Assembly: GCA_947034885.2 (NCBI GenBank)
Contig: OX344749.2
Span: forward strand, 4,665,501-4,729,500
Direction of reading: 5' to 3'
From: Thuidium tamariscinum
Lineage: Eukaryota; Streptophyta; Bryopsida; Hypnales; Thuidiaceae
Length of the DNA: 64,000 nt
Shown piece after piece: positions 34,226-46,964 of this stretch. How positions within the stretch are numbered: position 1 is the first letter of the stretch; each line of letters begins with the position of its first letter. The translations under genes and the position numbers were made by a program. The notes beneath the pieces were generated by a model. The model saw nothing but the letters and a program-made list of their open reading frames with translations. It had not been told where the DNA came from and ran no database searches.

Positions 34226-37200
34226 GGTCGGTCGGATCCGAGACAGCTAGTGTCGGTCCCGCAGATCGACACCCTGTTCTCCAGAAATCTCTATAACTGA
34301 AATGCGAGATGGAGAATCACAACGGTTAGAAACAGCTGGGCCGCTTTACCGTGCCAGCCATGTCCCAATCGATGTCCTCCTGCGCGGAAGCACATTACTG
34401 CTTCAATGGGAAGCCTGTCTTCTCGGCATTTGAAATTTCGAAGCGCGAATGTGTCGCAATGTGAGCATTGAACTTCCGTTGCGACTGATCATTTACCACA
34501 TTTCGGATATAATCTCACTGGACCCCATCCCATATTCCAGCTAGCTCGCGTAAGGTCATAGCTCGCTCAGCTGCGAACTTCCAATGCTGGATGACCGCTG
34601 GGCATTGGTGTGGCGCACTAGGTTGGATAGCCGCTTGTCAAGATGCAAAACTGCAGATAGAAAAGTAGAAGAAGCTCAAATAAGTAAGTCCATGCTGGCG
34701 CAATGGGTTACAAATGAAAAGAAAGCGGACATTGATTTCGTGACGGCAGACGATAAACTTGAATACGCTGAACGTAAGGAAGTTGCACATCAAACGACAG
34801 CTCTAGGGCTCATGGTGACTATCTGTCTTCGTCGTCGTAAATGTTAGCCCTGTGGATGAAGCGAAATGCTGCAATGCAGGGGGTGACATGCACGAAGCAG
34901 AATCGCACAGGGCATACGTAGAGCAGGACAAAGAAACGACAATCAACTGATCATCATCGATGCAGCACTACAAAGAGCGATTATGATTAACTGCTCTGCA
35001 ATGCTGCCTAACATTTCGACATCCCTTGATCGATCGATGTGCATACCTGATAGCTGCTCGCGACGTCCAAGCCGGAATACTGCTGAAAAACGACTTGCAA
35101 ACGCCTGCGCTACGACGACTCATCTCTACTGCTCACTAACCAAACTCTTAACCTGGAATACATACCATTTGTCCTTCAAACCGCAACAACGTGAACTAAG
35201 ACATCAAAGATGAATAGGCAGGCAATGTACGCGAGCGCCAGTAGCTAGTCTCCTACACGCTCAGCTGCTTCAATCTACAATGTAGCCAACTCTCTCGCCC
35301 TCTCTCACTCAGTCACTGCTGCAGGTCATCCTCCTCCCCCATATACCGCAGCAAGCGGCTTCAAATATCAACGAGCTCGAGCTTCAGCACCTCAATGAAC
35401 CAGCACAACTCTCGCAACCTCTCCCAAAAGGCGGGGGCGAATACCCGCCACTGGCAACGTCGCCAGCTAGTGACGCGCTTAAACATTGACCAGCACCAGC
35501 GCATACACATCAGCGGGTCCACGTTTGGTAAAACTGTAGCTAGCAAGCAAGCAATGCAAGAGCCGCGTTAGGGACATTCTGGTTGGGCCTCGTTTTCAAA
35601 CGAAGTCATTGAGCTCAGGAGCTCTCTTCGCACTTCAATCAAAGCTAAGCTAAATACAACGATTACGGGAGTTAACCTCCGTCGGTTCAGTCCACAGTCC
35701 ACACAAGCCCAAGCTCTCTGACTGTGACCTGAACGCAGTCCTTTGCAGCGTGAGGCTTTGCAGCGTTAGTCAATCATCAAGTGTGGCTAGTCGACACTCA
35801 GCAATTAGCCAGGATTAGACCCACTGACTGGAAGTCTGGAACCATAAACACGACCCTCAATCGAGACTTGGGGGCGTTAGAGCTGGAGACTTGGGACTTG
35901 GGACTTGGGAGGGGAGGGGTCTTGAAGCATACGGCTCACCTAATAAAGAGGCCAGTAAAGAATCGACCTGGAAGGTAGTTGAGGAGGTGAAGAGCGCGGT
36001 GGTTTGGTGGGGTGAACGCGGCGGGTGCGGCCTTTGCTGAGTAATCCTGAGTTAGCTCTGACGAACTGGAACTCGTATGAACCCAAGCGCATTAATTCAA
36101 GGCCCCTCTTCCTGCTACGCGCAGTCTGGGGCTTCAGCGCCGCTCCTGCCACTCAGGCAGGGATCAACTGGCGCCAGAGCGCCACTCTCCACTTCTCCAG
36201 TTGCCTCGCCAACTGATCTCGCTCGCCACTTAAAAGCTCTGCGTGGACGTACGCATGCACGAGGTGGGTTTATATTACAGTCACAGATTCAATTAATAGC
36301 ATGCCTGGTCGTGTTCAACCACCTGGAGTGGACCTTATATCTTATATCATTTTGGAAAGGCGCTCCACAAACCTTGTGGCAAACTTCGATGACGTCCATT
36401 GTTTTTTATTGTTCGGTACGAAGGAAAGCCAGGGGAGTGAGTGGACCTTCAACTGGTGCGAGTCTGCAAGATTGGCGGAAGTACCAAAGAGCTCCACACC
36501 TCGGAATGATGATAGTCGTGGTAACCTCGATTTCGTCGCATCAATATGGTTTTGACACAAATTCTCTCCCATCTTGGCATGACATTCTTCAGTAACTGAA
36601 GACCTGTGAATGGCTCCTCTTGGTAAAATGCGAGATACAAGTTGGAGGCAAAATATAATGCACTTGTCAGAGACTGAAAATTCAATCAATGTTTTCTGAG
36701 CTCAAAACACTGAAACTCAAGTAGACTTCATCATAGACAGGCGTCAGCTATTACTTAACAACCACGATGCAGCTAGTACCAAAAGGGTAGGAAGTCAACA
36801 CTATTTTTATTAGCACATAACGCTGGACTAAATTCTACATGAAATTCGTCCCATAGGAGATTTACAGCAACTGAAGGGTACTGGAATGTCACACTTTAGG
36901 GGCTCTGAGATTTCATCTTTGACTGATATGACCTGCGTGGACTAGATTTTGAAGTCTCACCCAAAAGTTGTGGTAGTCGCTCTGAAATGTGCCATTTGAC
37001 TGAGAGTGTGCTGAGCTTACTTTATATTGTGTGGTCAATTAAGTTACTGGATGGTGATGGCGTGTGACTGTAATATAAATAATAAACAAATAAATGAAAA
37101 TTTAAAAGAAAAGAAACTTAGTTCGAGTAACAGAGCAGCAAGTTCACTCAGACTGCTGCTGCCGCTTCAATGTCAATGTAATGCTTGTGGTTGCAATCAA

Positions 37201-38398
37201 GTTTGTGCAGTCAGACTCAAAGAGATTGTCAAGCAGCTCAATTCTCTGCAGACTCAAAGAGAGCTGCTTTACAATCTCTCACTTCGAGCCTGCAGTGCTC
37301 CAGAAATTTCACTTTCTCTACATGTGATTTCCAGCTAAAAAATTAATGTTAGAAGCTGTTCCACCTAAATCCTCTGTAGATCAGCTCGAGTGCAACTGAA
37401 GACTTCCTATTGATGATGATCGGCTTGTGGAAATTATATATGCCGGTGATGTTCTCCGAATCAAGTTTTTGTCAATGCATCGTTTCGGCTCGAATGCCTC
37501 AGCTAGTACCCTAAAAATTCAAATTCATCATTCTGATCGCAGCAGATGAGTAGCTGATTGAAGATGTGTGATGTGTGCGGTAACTGACTTCCACATAAAA
37601 TCGTTTGAATTAGCCCAGGAATTAGCTTTCGAGGGCGGGATCTCATCTGCTCTTGTGGAAGAAGCTCCAAATCCTCGGGAAAGTGCAAGAACTTATCACA
37701 GGTAATAGAATTTGGAAAATTTGAATTCATTCATAGTTTGGAATTAAGAACACCCAATCATAAGGTAGGGGAGGTCAAAAATACAAAATTAACATCATGA
37801 GTAAGAAATACAAAATTAATAAAACTAACAAAATTAATATGTTTCAATATGTCTTCGAGATTATATTAATTGTAGTCCGTGAGTCTCAAATTAAATCCAA
37901 GGTATGCCCAGAATTTCCTACTAGTGCTAACATGAGTAAGAGGGAATAGTTGTCAAGTTGCCTCTTTATTATTGATTACTGTGGATGTACTCGAGCATGG
38001 TTCTCATATGACCACATGGTTAGAGAAAGTACATTGGAAGGGGCTTCCAACTTCAAGCTTTGAACAATTGCAAAGTAATGAATTACAAGATAAATTTGTA
38101 TGGCCACATTATATATCTATACAAAAATGTTCCTTAAATAATTAAAATATTTTTTAAAAACTCTCCAATGGACCATACTTCTTACTCTAGAATTAGTCTA
38201 GGCAACATAAAAAATTCTTAAAAAGAAAATATGTGTACTTTCTTAGATGTAGAATTGTTGAGTTGATAATGTATTTTAGGCCCTCATGAAAGGAAGATGC
38301 TTACTCTCTATGAAATAAAAATTCATTATACATTCAAGGCCAACATGTCAAATTCTTTCTAACAAAGGAATAATTTCAATCTTGAAGATGTATCTTAA
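34226..38398. other. Low-copy, GC-richer region upstream of the ABCG gene
   Basis: This region probably holds the ABCG promoter and unrecognised non-coding sequence. A (ACTTGGG)3 tandem lies at about 35890-35915, and a miRNA-precursor-like hairpin at 37221-37279. ORFs up to 172 codons exist (34584-34847, 36077-36595 plus), but without domains or a consistent exon structure. From 37740 the sequence becomes AT-rich repeat. Confidence 0.35.
37221..37279 (+). ncRNA. Candidate miRNA-like hairpin
   Basis: AGAGATTGTCAAGCAGCTC (37221-37239) can pair with GAGCTGCTTTACAATCTCT (37261-37279) with a single mismatch in the stem and a loop of about 21 nt. Weaker pairing continues outside (GTGCAG.. with CTGCAG..). 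It lies in low-copy sequence, unlike the MITE hairpins elsewhere. No known plant miRNA matches from memory. Confidence 0.25.
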
Positions 38399-39037
38399 CC
38401 CCTAAATGCCCAAGCTTCTTAGAATTTGAGCTTCTTAGAATTTGTTCTAAATTGAACAAAAATCCAACATTTTGATAAGTTGAATCATTTTTTTAAATTG
38501 TAACCATACAAATTTAAAGTAGACATTTAAGAGATGACATAGGAAAAGAAAACACAACAATATCACTTATGGATTGAAAGATTATAATGTTTGATCACAA
38601 GGGTGTAAAAACTATGAAAATCTTTGAGCTCTCTTTTTGCATGTCAAATCTAAAAAGTTGGTCACCAAAAAAATATAAGGTTGAAGGGCCTAACAAGTAT
38701 AACCCCAATCAATTTATGGCTTCTCAAAATCTACTCTACAATTTCTTTAAATGAATGTTTAGTGTGATTTTTTCTCTAAGATCTAGTGTATTTGAGGCTC
38801 CTTTCCAAGAGTCCTTAACACTACAAAACGTCAAGATTGCAATGGGTACCCTTGCACTAAATCTTGAATAGAAAAATCATAACCATTTGTTTTCAAAATT
38901 GGATTATTGATGCTAAAACTAGACTCCAAAAAGAATCTTCCAAAAATATAAACTAGAAAAAATAGAAATTTGGTAAGGTTTTATTTAACTTCAAAGTTTC
39001 TTTGACACCACTTTTGGATGCCTTGGGCATTTAGAGG
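38399..39037 (+). mobile_element. TTAA-flanked MITE, family G copy 1
   Basis: A 639-bp element with strong terminal inverted repeats. The left end is CCCCTAAATGCCCAAG and the right end reads inward CCTCTAAATGCCCAAGG. TTAA flanks both sides (38395-38398, 39038-39041). The interior aligns closely along its length with 60583-61219. AT-rich and non-coding. Confidence 0.8.
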
Positions 39038-39435
39038 TTAACTAGTCTTTCCATCAACTTTTAACACAAAGGTGTACAAATTTGGTTGTCTCAACTAAAT
39101 AAATTCGTTTAGCCTCCAATCCATTTACATAGAACATGATAACATTGTCCTAAAAAAATGTATATTTTTTATGCCTACATTTGTGTTGCATGAACTACTA
39201 CTAGACGCACCACCAATTTCAATTAGTTTGCAAAAATAATCTAAATACAGTCAAAAAGTCAATGCATGGTTTTTTAAAGGTAAACGCATTTATAATATTG
39301 AACAAGGTCCATAATATGATTATAGAAGAATGTTTAATCAAACCAAAGTTTAGAAAGACAACCAATCTTAGACTAATAAGAGATCTGAAAGCATCCTTTA
39401 GATTTTCATTTTCAATATATAAGTTGCAAGCTTAA

Positions 39436-40755
39436 CCCCCTAAAGCCCTAAAACTACATTTTTGGCAATATAGTGATTTTGAGTAATTCACTACAAATGG
39501 AATCTTTTTTTTTTCCTTTAAAATTTTTAAGCAATACGTACACAAAGACTTGTAGCTTTATGGTCCAACAATTTTGATAATTTTTGACTTCATGGTTAAT
39601 AAATTATTGTATGATAAGTAGTTTTCATTGCTTAGTGGGTAGCCATTAGGAAAATTTTCAGCCCTCAAAGAAGGTGCAAGTCTTGTACCTTTATAGTGCA
39701 ATTATAGAAAAAAATAAAAATTTATTTTTTATTTTTTATTTTTTAAAATTTGGAATCTGACATAGAACTACTAGTGCCACATTAGATTGACTTTTTTTTA
39801 ATTCCAATTTAATTTTAATTTTAATTTCTCTGTATTTGCACTCCGAGGGTGCTGAAAATGAAATCTTGACAACCCTCTGTAGGATTCATGTTTTTTATAA
39901 TTCCCAAGCAAGTAAAAGAATTTCTTTCACAAGCCCAAGTGGCTTCTTTCCATTGACCTCCCACCAAGGTTAAACATTCTACATGAGCTAGATTGATTGT
40001 TTTCCCCCTTTTTGGTTTTTAATGGTCACCGCCCATTTTCCAAGTAAATGACTTTTTTTAGAAATCGAAAGTTGAAATTATTTTAGTATAGATTTATATG
40101 TACATCAAAATCTTTGATCATTCCACTTTGATTAATAGTATGAAAGTCTTAAATAGTTTCAATTTGTCATAAGGTAGTTTATAGGTAATTATGGCATCTC
40201 GACTCAAAGATAAATTTTGAGGTCTTTTATTTATCTCAATTTTATATTAATCAAGAAAAAAATTAAAACAATAGGTGTAGGTTTTTTATTCCAACATTAC
40301 AACCATTGGTATTGGAATTTTTCAATTCATAAATAAATAATTATTAATTTTTTATTTTGAATAACTCTCTACTTTTTCCTACATACTATTTTTTTCCTAT
40401 ACTTTGTACAATTCTAAATAATTTGAAAATTTTCAAGCATGTAGTCGACTTTCTTTGAAGAACCAATCTAAAGAGCACCCACCATTTTTGACATTTTTTC
40501 ATGCAATTGTGACCATATGAAGTGCAATTGCCTAGTTTTCTATAGGATTAAAAAATTATCAATTCAAACTCCAAAACTTGTAATCTACACAGTAGAAATC
40601 TTTGAAAATTTTCCAAAACTTCTCAAACTAGATTACTACAAGATCCTATAGGAACATGTGTCTTTAAATGTTTTTTTTCATAAAATTTGGTATTGGTACT
40701 ACAAACAATAATTTTGGAGCTTTTCGGTGAAAATGTTGTTAGAAATCTTTAAAGG
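39436..40755 (+). mobile_element. TTAA-flanked MITE, family A, long copy
   Basis: 1320 bp with TTAA at both borders (39432-39435, 40756-40759). The left end is CCCCCTAAAGCCCTAAAAC; the right end has decayed. It aligns with the 942-bp copy at 12993, except for about 380 extra bases around 39660-40060, which look like a separate inserted or retained segment. Confidence 0.7.
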
Positions 40756-40811
40756 TTAAATTAGAGAAAAACATATGCTATTTTGCATGCCTAATCTTGT
40801 CTCTATCAAAC

Positions 40812-41130
40812 TCCAAAAGACCAAGGCCATTTTTTTAATCAAAAAGCACTCAAATCTACCATTTCTAAAGCATTCATCTAAAAAATAATAATAATAATAA
40901 TTCTCTTAGAATCTATCCATAGGTTCTTATACTTTATTTATTTGAAATTATGTGGTATAAATTTCATGAAGTTTGAAAGTATAAATTGGAAGATATTAAC
41001 ATTCAAAGCTAGTAGAAAAAATATATTTGAACCAAAGCCTACTTTGACAATCATTTGTGGAAAGATTTTACACTATAAATTCTAAAATTTTAGATAGAAT
41101 AACAAATTAGATTTATAGGACTACATTAAT
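40812..41130 (-). repeat. Partial copy of the family E TTAA repeat
   Basis: The sequence beginning CCAAAAGACCAAGGCCAT, then aligning with the reverse complement of the right half of 46024-46932, marks an old truncated copy in minus orientation. I found no right border. An (AAT)6 microsatellite lies at about 40888-40906. Confidence 0.4.
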
Positions 41131-42123
41131 TAATTCAATGGATCCTATTCCAAAACTTTAGTCATCCTCAATACAAATGTATGAGCCTAGGGACCAGGAA
41201 AGACCCACAGAAATTCAAAATTTGAAGGAAAAAAAAGTCATAAAATTCATCTTAGTTTCCATAATAAGCTTTTCCATCACATTTGCATTAGTAATATAAA
41301 AGTCATAATGAGTCCTATTTTCAAGTCAATTGAAGCATCTCTCTAAATAAAGACATCAACCCTCAATCATTAGAGTTTTTTTGAGACCTTCAAAAGATTG
41401 TTTTGGGGCTATTCCGGCCCTATAGTTGTTCCCTAAGTATGCTATGAATCAAAGTCTACAATCAAAACATTCAAAAATATTAAACAATTGAAACTATTTA
41501 ATATTTAATTGAAAAATCAATCAATTAATATTATATGACTTGGTAACCTCCCGGCTATGTTAGATTGCTTACATGGCAAAATTCATAGAGTTTCTATAGT
41601 TTGAGAACTTGCAATCTTTTTTAGGCTTCAAAAAAACTTTAATGCAACAAAATATTGTAGATTTGGAATACTAGATTTATGATATAGTTGATTGTATTTG
41701 AATGTAGCATGAATCATAAAAGTATTCTTGTAGAGAAACTTTTTGAAATCTATAGTTGCCTTACTTTCCTTTTTTTGATGCACTTTCCCTGTGAACAAGG
41801 AAACATTCTAATTTTGTAGAGAGGAAGAAAAAATGGGAATTTTATTGTATGAAAATTTTCAAAAGATCTCCTTTTGAAAATTATATCAACTAAAGTAATT
41901 GCAATTGTTATAGCCACTAATAGGAATTGATCATAATTTTTATTGTTAAACATACACTACTTATTGGATCTTATAGGCAAGTGAAAGAGGATTCTAATAC
42001 ACTGACTTTAGCACACATTATTCAGACACTACATGAATGAGTCATAAAACTTCAAAGTATTGTTTGCAAGTGTACTAAAACTCAAACTTCGGTTGACTCA
42101 TAGCACTTTACAATATGGCTTAA
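41131..42123. other. AT-rich spacer between repeats
   Basis: No gene, no complete element and no recognisable coding remnant. The single minus-strand ORF at 41750-41953 is AT-driven. Confidence 0.4.
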
Positions 42124-42496
42124 CCCCTAAAGCAAAAACCATACCTACCCACAAACTAAAATTCCTCATAACTTTCAATTTGTAAATCCAAATGGAATGA
42201 TTCAAAGCTTTCTGTATAAAAAACATTTTGAAGAATCAATTTTTAATTTTAATTTTTCCAAAAAGTCATTTTTAAAGAAGTTTTTTGAGCTGCCCAAGCC
42301 GCCCAGAGATAAAAGGAAATCACATATCATGCAATAACTTTTTAACTACGCAGTCAAATGTTATGAAAATTGTTGGGCCTTAAAGCTACTCCTCAGATGC
42401 AAGTTGTGTAAAAAATTCAATGAAAAAAAAAACTCCATTGGTGATGAACTGCTCAAAATCGCTATATTGTCAAAAAACGTAGCTTGGTCCTTTAGG
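42124..42496 (-). mobile_element. Short deletion derivative of family A
   Basis: 373 bp. The left end is CCCCTAAAG after TTAA (42120-42123) and the right end CTTGGTCCTTTAGG. The right flank is TGAG, so one border has decayed. The sequence aligns in reverse with the first third of 12993-13934, ending in the same AACATAG/GCAGCT-type terminus. Confidence 0.6.
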
Positions 42497-42938
42497 TGAG
42501 AGTTTGTTCAATCTACCAATCAAAGTCCACTCTTGCCTTCTTGACCCTTCACACTATAAAATATAGTCTAAAGTCCATCAAAAATCAACATCCTCAAAAC
42601 TGCTTACACAGTAGCCAAATTGTGGCAGGGCAACAGATTCTTAACTATAATTTGGGTTGCCGACCTAAACTATGATCAAGAGTGTGTCAATTTTTTTGCA
42701 AAATTTGATAAGATCTCAACCATTAGATTGGATTCAAAGGGAAGTTTCTCCCCCTTTGTTATTTGTTATTTGTCGCCATTAGGGTTTGAAACCTAGTCTC
42801 TACCATTACAATGGGGAGTCTTTGCATTCAATGAACCTACTTTCCTTCTATGACCAATCCCACCTTCTTATTCTACTAATATCCTTGATATTCCTTGTTT
42901 GGTGTGATTTTTTTAAAAGTGTGAGTTACTAATCCCAA

Positions 42939-43105
42939 CACCATACAAGAAAGGGATGTTTTAAGTATAGCCCTCGAAATAAGATAGAGATAGAGATAAT
43001 TTTACTAAGAACACACATATTTCTTACTTAAAATCTCCTAGAAAAGTCATTATTTAAAATCTTGTCTCTAAGTCTATACTTAAAACACCCATTTTTCTTG
43101 TAGTG
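42939..43105. mobile_element. CACTA-end mini-element copy 1 (167 bp)
   Basis: The ends are CACcaTACAAGAAAGGGATG and, read inward from the right, CACTACAAGAAAAATGGGTG. Inverted repeats continue through GTTTTAAGTATAG. A 3-bp direct duplication CAA flanks it (42936-42938, 43106-43108). CACTACAAGAAA ends and a 3-bp duplication are the hallmark of plant CACTA (En/Spm) transposons. Non-coding. Confidence 0.75.
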
Positions 43106-43377
43106 CAAGGCCTCTTGACTTTGAATGACCATAGAGTGAAATAGCCCTCATTCAATATACATACTCATGTTCAAATTGTGTGCATCTCATGCCATCAATA
43201 TTTAGATTTGAATACACTCTTTGGTCCAAACAAACATGGATGTGACACATTGTTGGCAAAGACGATAATGGGTGCCCTCAACTTACAATGAAGAAAAATG
43301 GCACACACAAACATAATTATGTCAAATTTGTCAATTCACGGTGTATGGTAGTAATGAAGCCTCCCATGTCTCTGTTA

Positions 43378-43650
43378 ACGTAGGTACACCCAAAAGCGTC
43401 AGTTTTTCATACTGTGCCTAGTTCCTATTATTATGTTGTTCAGATTTTTTTACAGTCTTGTTGGTGAGTGAAAGCATGTTTTAACACACCAAAGAATAGT
43501 GGATTTGGATACCGTATGCAAAAGTTATTAACAGTAAAAGTGTGTTTCTGAAAGCACTATCTACAGTCTGGGTACATGACTGATTTTGAAAATGTATGCA
43601 CATTGTACAGGGCACTTTAAGGTCAGGTGCCATTTTGGGTGTACCTACCT
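43378..43650 (-). mobile_element. TA-flanked MITE, family T1 copy 3
   Basis: 273 bp, in the opposite orientation to the copies at 737 and 6101. The left end is ACGTAGGTACACCCAAAAGC and the right end TTTTGGGTGTACCTACCT, with TA on both sides (43376-43377, 43651-43652). The interior is nearly identical to the copy at 49354. Confidence 0.8.
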
Positions 43651-43830
43651 TAATCACAACCCTTAACTTATGTCCTCTCAGACTTCAATCCCTCATGAAG
43701 CAGCCAATGTCTGTCAGATCCCCTCCCTTCAAATCCAGAGCCAAAGAAAATTTAAAATTTTTCATAAGTACTGGTATCATGGTGCTTCTGTCAAGTTTGA
43801 AGCCTGGTAATGTATCTTAGAACATCCAAT

Positions 43831-44296
43831 CATCTGAAGTGTACCCTCTCCATCCATCACTTTGATCAGGTCACAAGTCACAACAACTTTATCATGAATT
43901 GATTATTAGTGAAGAATTCATAGTGAGAATTGAAAGAAACACAACAACTGGAATAAGGTAGATGACCCATTTCTAATCAATTAAATAATTCATTTGACTT
44001 GCAGTATGGGTATGGAGTGAGGGCCATATTTGTTAAATTGAGACAAAATGCACATTCTCAGACATCTGAAGTGTATCCTCTCCATCCATCACTTTGATCA
44101 GGTTACAGGTCACAACAACTTTATCATGAATTGATTATTAGTGAAGAATTCATAGTCAGAATTGAAAGAAACACAACAACTAGAATAAGGTAGATGACCC
44201 ATTTCCAATCCATTAAACAATTCATTTTACTTGCAGTATGATGGGTATGGAGTGAGGGCCGTATTTGTTAAATTGAGACAAAATGCACATTCTGAG
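43831..44296 (+). repeat. Tandem duplication, two ~232-bp units
   Basis: Two consecutive copies begin CATCTGAAGTGTA (43831 and 44063). They match along their whole length with only scattered substitutions and a short insertion in the second. Both end AAAATGCACATTCT. Such high similarity in decayed surroundings suggests a fairly recent duplication. Non-coding. Confidence 0.8.
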
Positions 44297-44735
44297 AAAT
44301 TAGCCCCATTATTGAAGACCTTTTCATTTTTATAAATAAAAAATTCATAGACAAACCAACTTTGTAAGTATCAAATATTTATAAATGTATTAATGTACTA
44401 AACTCTCAATTTATCAAATTCTCAGAGTATTGAACACTTACTATCATCTACATGTGAAGTCAAAGATGATACAAAACTACAAATTGTCTCATTTTAATGA
44501 ATATGGCCTTACTGACATTTTAGGTGATACTATTCTACATGAACTGTCACCTTAACCAATGCAAGTCCCATTTCCAATTACAACTATTCAACATCATAGT
44601 AGTTTAACTTTTGAAAAATGGCCCAGTAGGAGTTTGATTTACACAAAGTGAATGCTAGATTTAGTCCCTTGCTTGATTATGATAACCCTTAAATGCCCTA
44701 GGGGACTAGAAGTAATTTCACAATGTAGAAGTCTA

Positions 44736-45145
44736 AGGTAGGAGGCTCTAAAATAGAGTAGGCATTGAGAATGGAACCTATAAAACGCATTGAAATGGAC
44801 AATATGCGGTTCTTAAATGGACCTCTATACTCATTGAATGAAATGAAGATAGAAGCATTGGGAATAGCAAGAGCCAATCATTCTCTTTGCTTTTCCATCT
44901 TTTCTTTGAAGTTGCAAGTGAACCATTCATAGAGGATCTAGGGACATAAATAGGGACCTACAACACATTTTGTTTGAAAATTCATAACTAATTCAAAAAT
45001 GCTCCAAAAAATATGAAACCACTTGTATTAGATTCCTCATCTATTTTTCTTCCTCTGAAAAATGGGCTAGAAATATTTCCGTTTGTTTAATTATATGAAA
45101 AAGGCAGATCAGCCCTTAGATGCTCCATTTCTGAGCCTTCTACCT
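44736..45145 (+). mobile_element. TA-flanked element with GAGGCTC ends (410 bp)
   Basis: Ends AGGTAGGAGGCTC and GAGCCTTCTACCT form inverted repeats, with TA on both sides (44734-44735, 45146-45147). The right half is homologous to both arms of the 21906-26098 structure. It is nested in the R2 repeat. Non-coding. Confidence 0.65.
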
Positions 45146-46023
45146 TAATTCAAAGTGCTCTAACTTTTGTACCTAATGTTTGAATTCAATAAAACTTCTT
45201 GATAAATCTATACCTTCTTGTTTGCCTGGTAAAATTTTGAGATCAATTTGAGAAGCATTGATTTTTTTAATCCATTTGAAAGTAGAAAGTTCAACTTAAT
45301 TTTACTAAATTGCATTTTGATGGATGCAACTTTTGGGGCTTGTATCCTTCTTCTTCCAATGTTTGTTTTCAATAAAAACTTGTTGGATTATATTTCCCTT
45401 GAAGTCTAGTTATTGTGGTAAAATTCTCATCTCAATCCACTTTGTTTTGAATATTTGAAAAGAATTAAAAGTTCAAAATCTAATCATTCTTGAATTACAA
45501 TGAACTTTATCAATTTGTTTCTTCTTCATTTAGTGTCCATTTTTAATAAATTCTTTGGAAAAGTTGCACATATTAGTCTAATTTGTGTGGTTAATATTTC
45601 ATACTAATCCAAAAAATTATAAGTGGCTAAAAAGCATTTTAGAAAATGGAGGTTCAACCATAGCTATGTTTTATAAAACTATTTTTTGATATTTTTAATC
45701 CATTTTGCAAATACAATGAGTCAATTGAACAATATTTTCTTTCACTAATATATTTGTATGCAAGTTTTGAAGCATTTATAGTTTGACTTTTTATTCATTT
45801 CAGTAGGTTTAGAAATGAAATATGACCTTTAAATGCTTTTATAGGAAAATTTATACATCTATTTTCAACACTATAACATTATAATCTTGCAATCTATGTG
45901 GCCAAATGACTCCAAATTTGATTCTTGTCATCTACTAAGTATAGTGTAAAATTTTATAGTTAAGATTTTTATACCTCAATGACATTTTCATCTATAACAC
46001 TTCAAAAGCAATGATGTTTTTAA

Positions 46024-46932
46024 CCCATAAAGGACCATTGTCCCCTCAAGGGACAATTTCGAGTTTGGGCAAGTTCCATAGACCTCAATTTTTAATGAAT
46101 ATTTTTGAAACTTTCTCATAAGATAGGAAAACTGATTACCTTCATGGGAATATAATTTTTATTTCAATTGGTGACCGGAAGCAAAAGTTATACTACAAAA
46201 AGCACAAATTTTAGTTCAACGGGCAGAATTTTTTTTTCCAAAATGTCAAAAAAAATAAAAAATAAAAAATAAAAAAATAGTATTTTTTTTCCTACATGTG
46301 AAGCTTTGATTCACTCTATTTGGACTTATAATGAGAAAGTTATGGACAATCTTGTTTTTTGGGCAATCTAAACAATTTTTTGAAAAAACCCCTTGTAGGA
46401 TTCATTTTTGAATGCAATTTTCACAATTTTTCAGAAAAAATTGTTGGACAAGGTTATGTTTACTTGCTAGAACAATCTCACCATTGGAATTATTGTATTT
46501 CAATCCCATCTTAGAGTTATTAACCATTTAGTTTTTCTTTCAATCTTGGACCTACATGTACTTAACAATTTTTTAAAGAAGGAAATCAAGTGCTTTTTGT
46601 GTGAATTTTTTTTCCTAGACTCTCAACTCAATTTATTAACTCAAAAAATTATAAATTCAAAGTCTATAGTGCAATTTTTTTTTAAATGCCAATCAAAGTC
46701 ATCTCAAATTGCAAACTACAGTTCAAAAAAACTTGTATTTCCAACTTTGAATGCTCATATCTTCCAATTTGTACACTCAAACTTCATGAAATTCTTACCA
46801 CTTGATCTCAATCAAGTTAAGTACAAGATCTTATGGTTAGACTCTTAAGGGAAAAAAATTCTTGGGTGAATGCAACAGAAATGGTAATTTTGAGAGTTTT
46901 TTGATAGAAAAAAGGCCTTGGTCTTGTAGGGG
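46024..46932 (+). mobile_element. TTAA-flanked MITE, family E copy 1
   Basis: 909 bp, with left end CCCATAAAGGACCATTG and right end reading inward CCCCTACAAGACCAAGG. It has TTAA at 46020-46023 and 46933-46936 and is inserted in the R2 repeat. It aligns in reverse with both members of the nested pair at 61610-63403. A hydrophobic ORF inside (46546-46848) is AT-driven and has no domain. Confidence 0.75.
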
Positions 46933-46964
46933 TTAATCCCAAAAGGGCCGTAGGCATTTAAAAG

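Larger units (their letters stand above)
44686..46964 (+). mobile_element. Composite TTAA-type repeat (family R2 copy b) holding two nested elements
   Basis: The left end is CCCTTAAATGCCCTAGGGG (flank ATAA, 44682-44685) and the right end GGCATTTAAAAG followed by TTAA (46965-46968). Two further elements are inserted inside: the TA-flanked 44736-45145 and the TTAA-flanked 46024-46932. Without them about 960 bp remain. The part before 46023 matches about 8585-9090. Confidence 0.55.

Noticed and set aside
32346..34300. Several long ORFs on both strands overlapping the ABCG gene
   Set aside because: They are shadows of the GC-rich ABCG coding frame in other frames. None has a domain, while the 681-aa frame carries every ABC motif.
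34584..34847. 87-aa plus-strand ORF with a helical look
   Set aside because: There is no domain, no splice-supported extension and weak start context. It could be real but cannot be supported from sequence.
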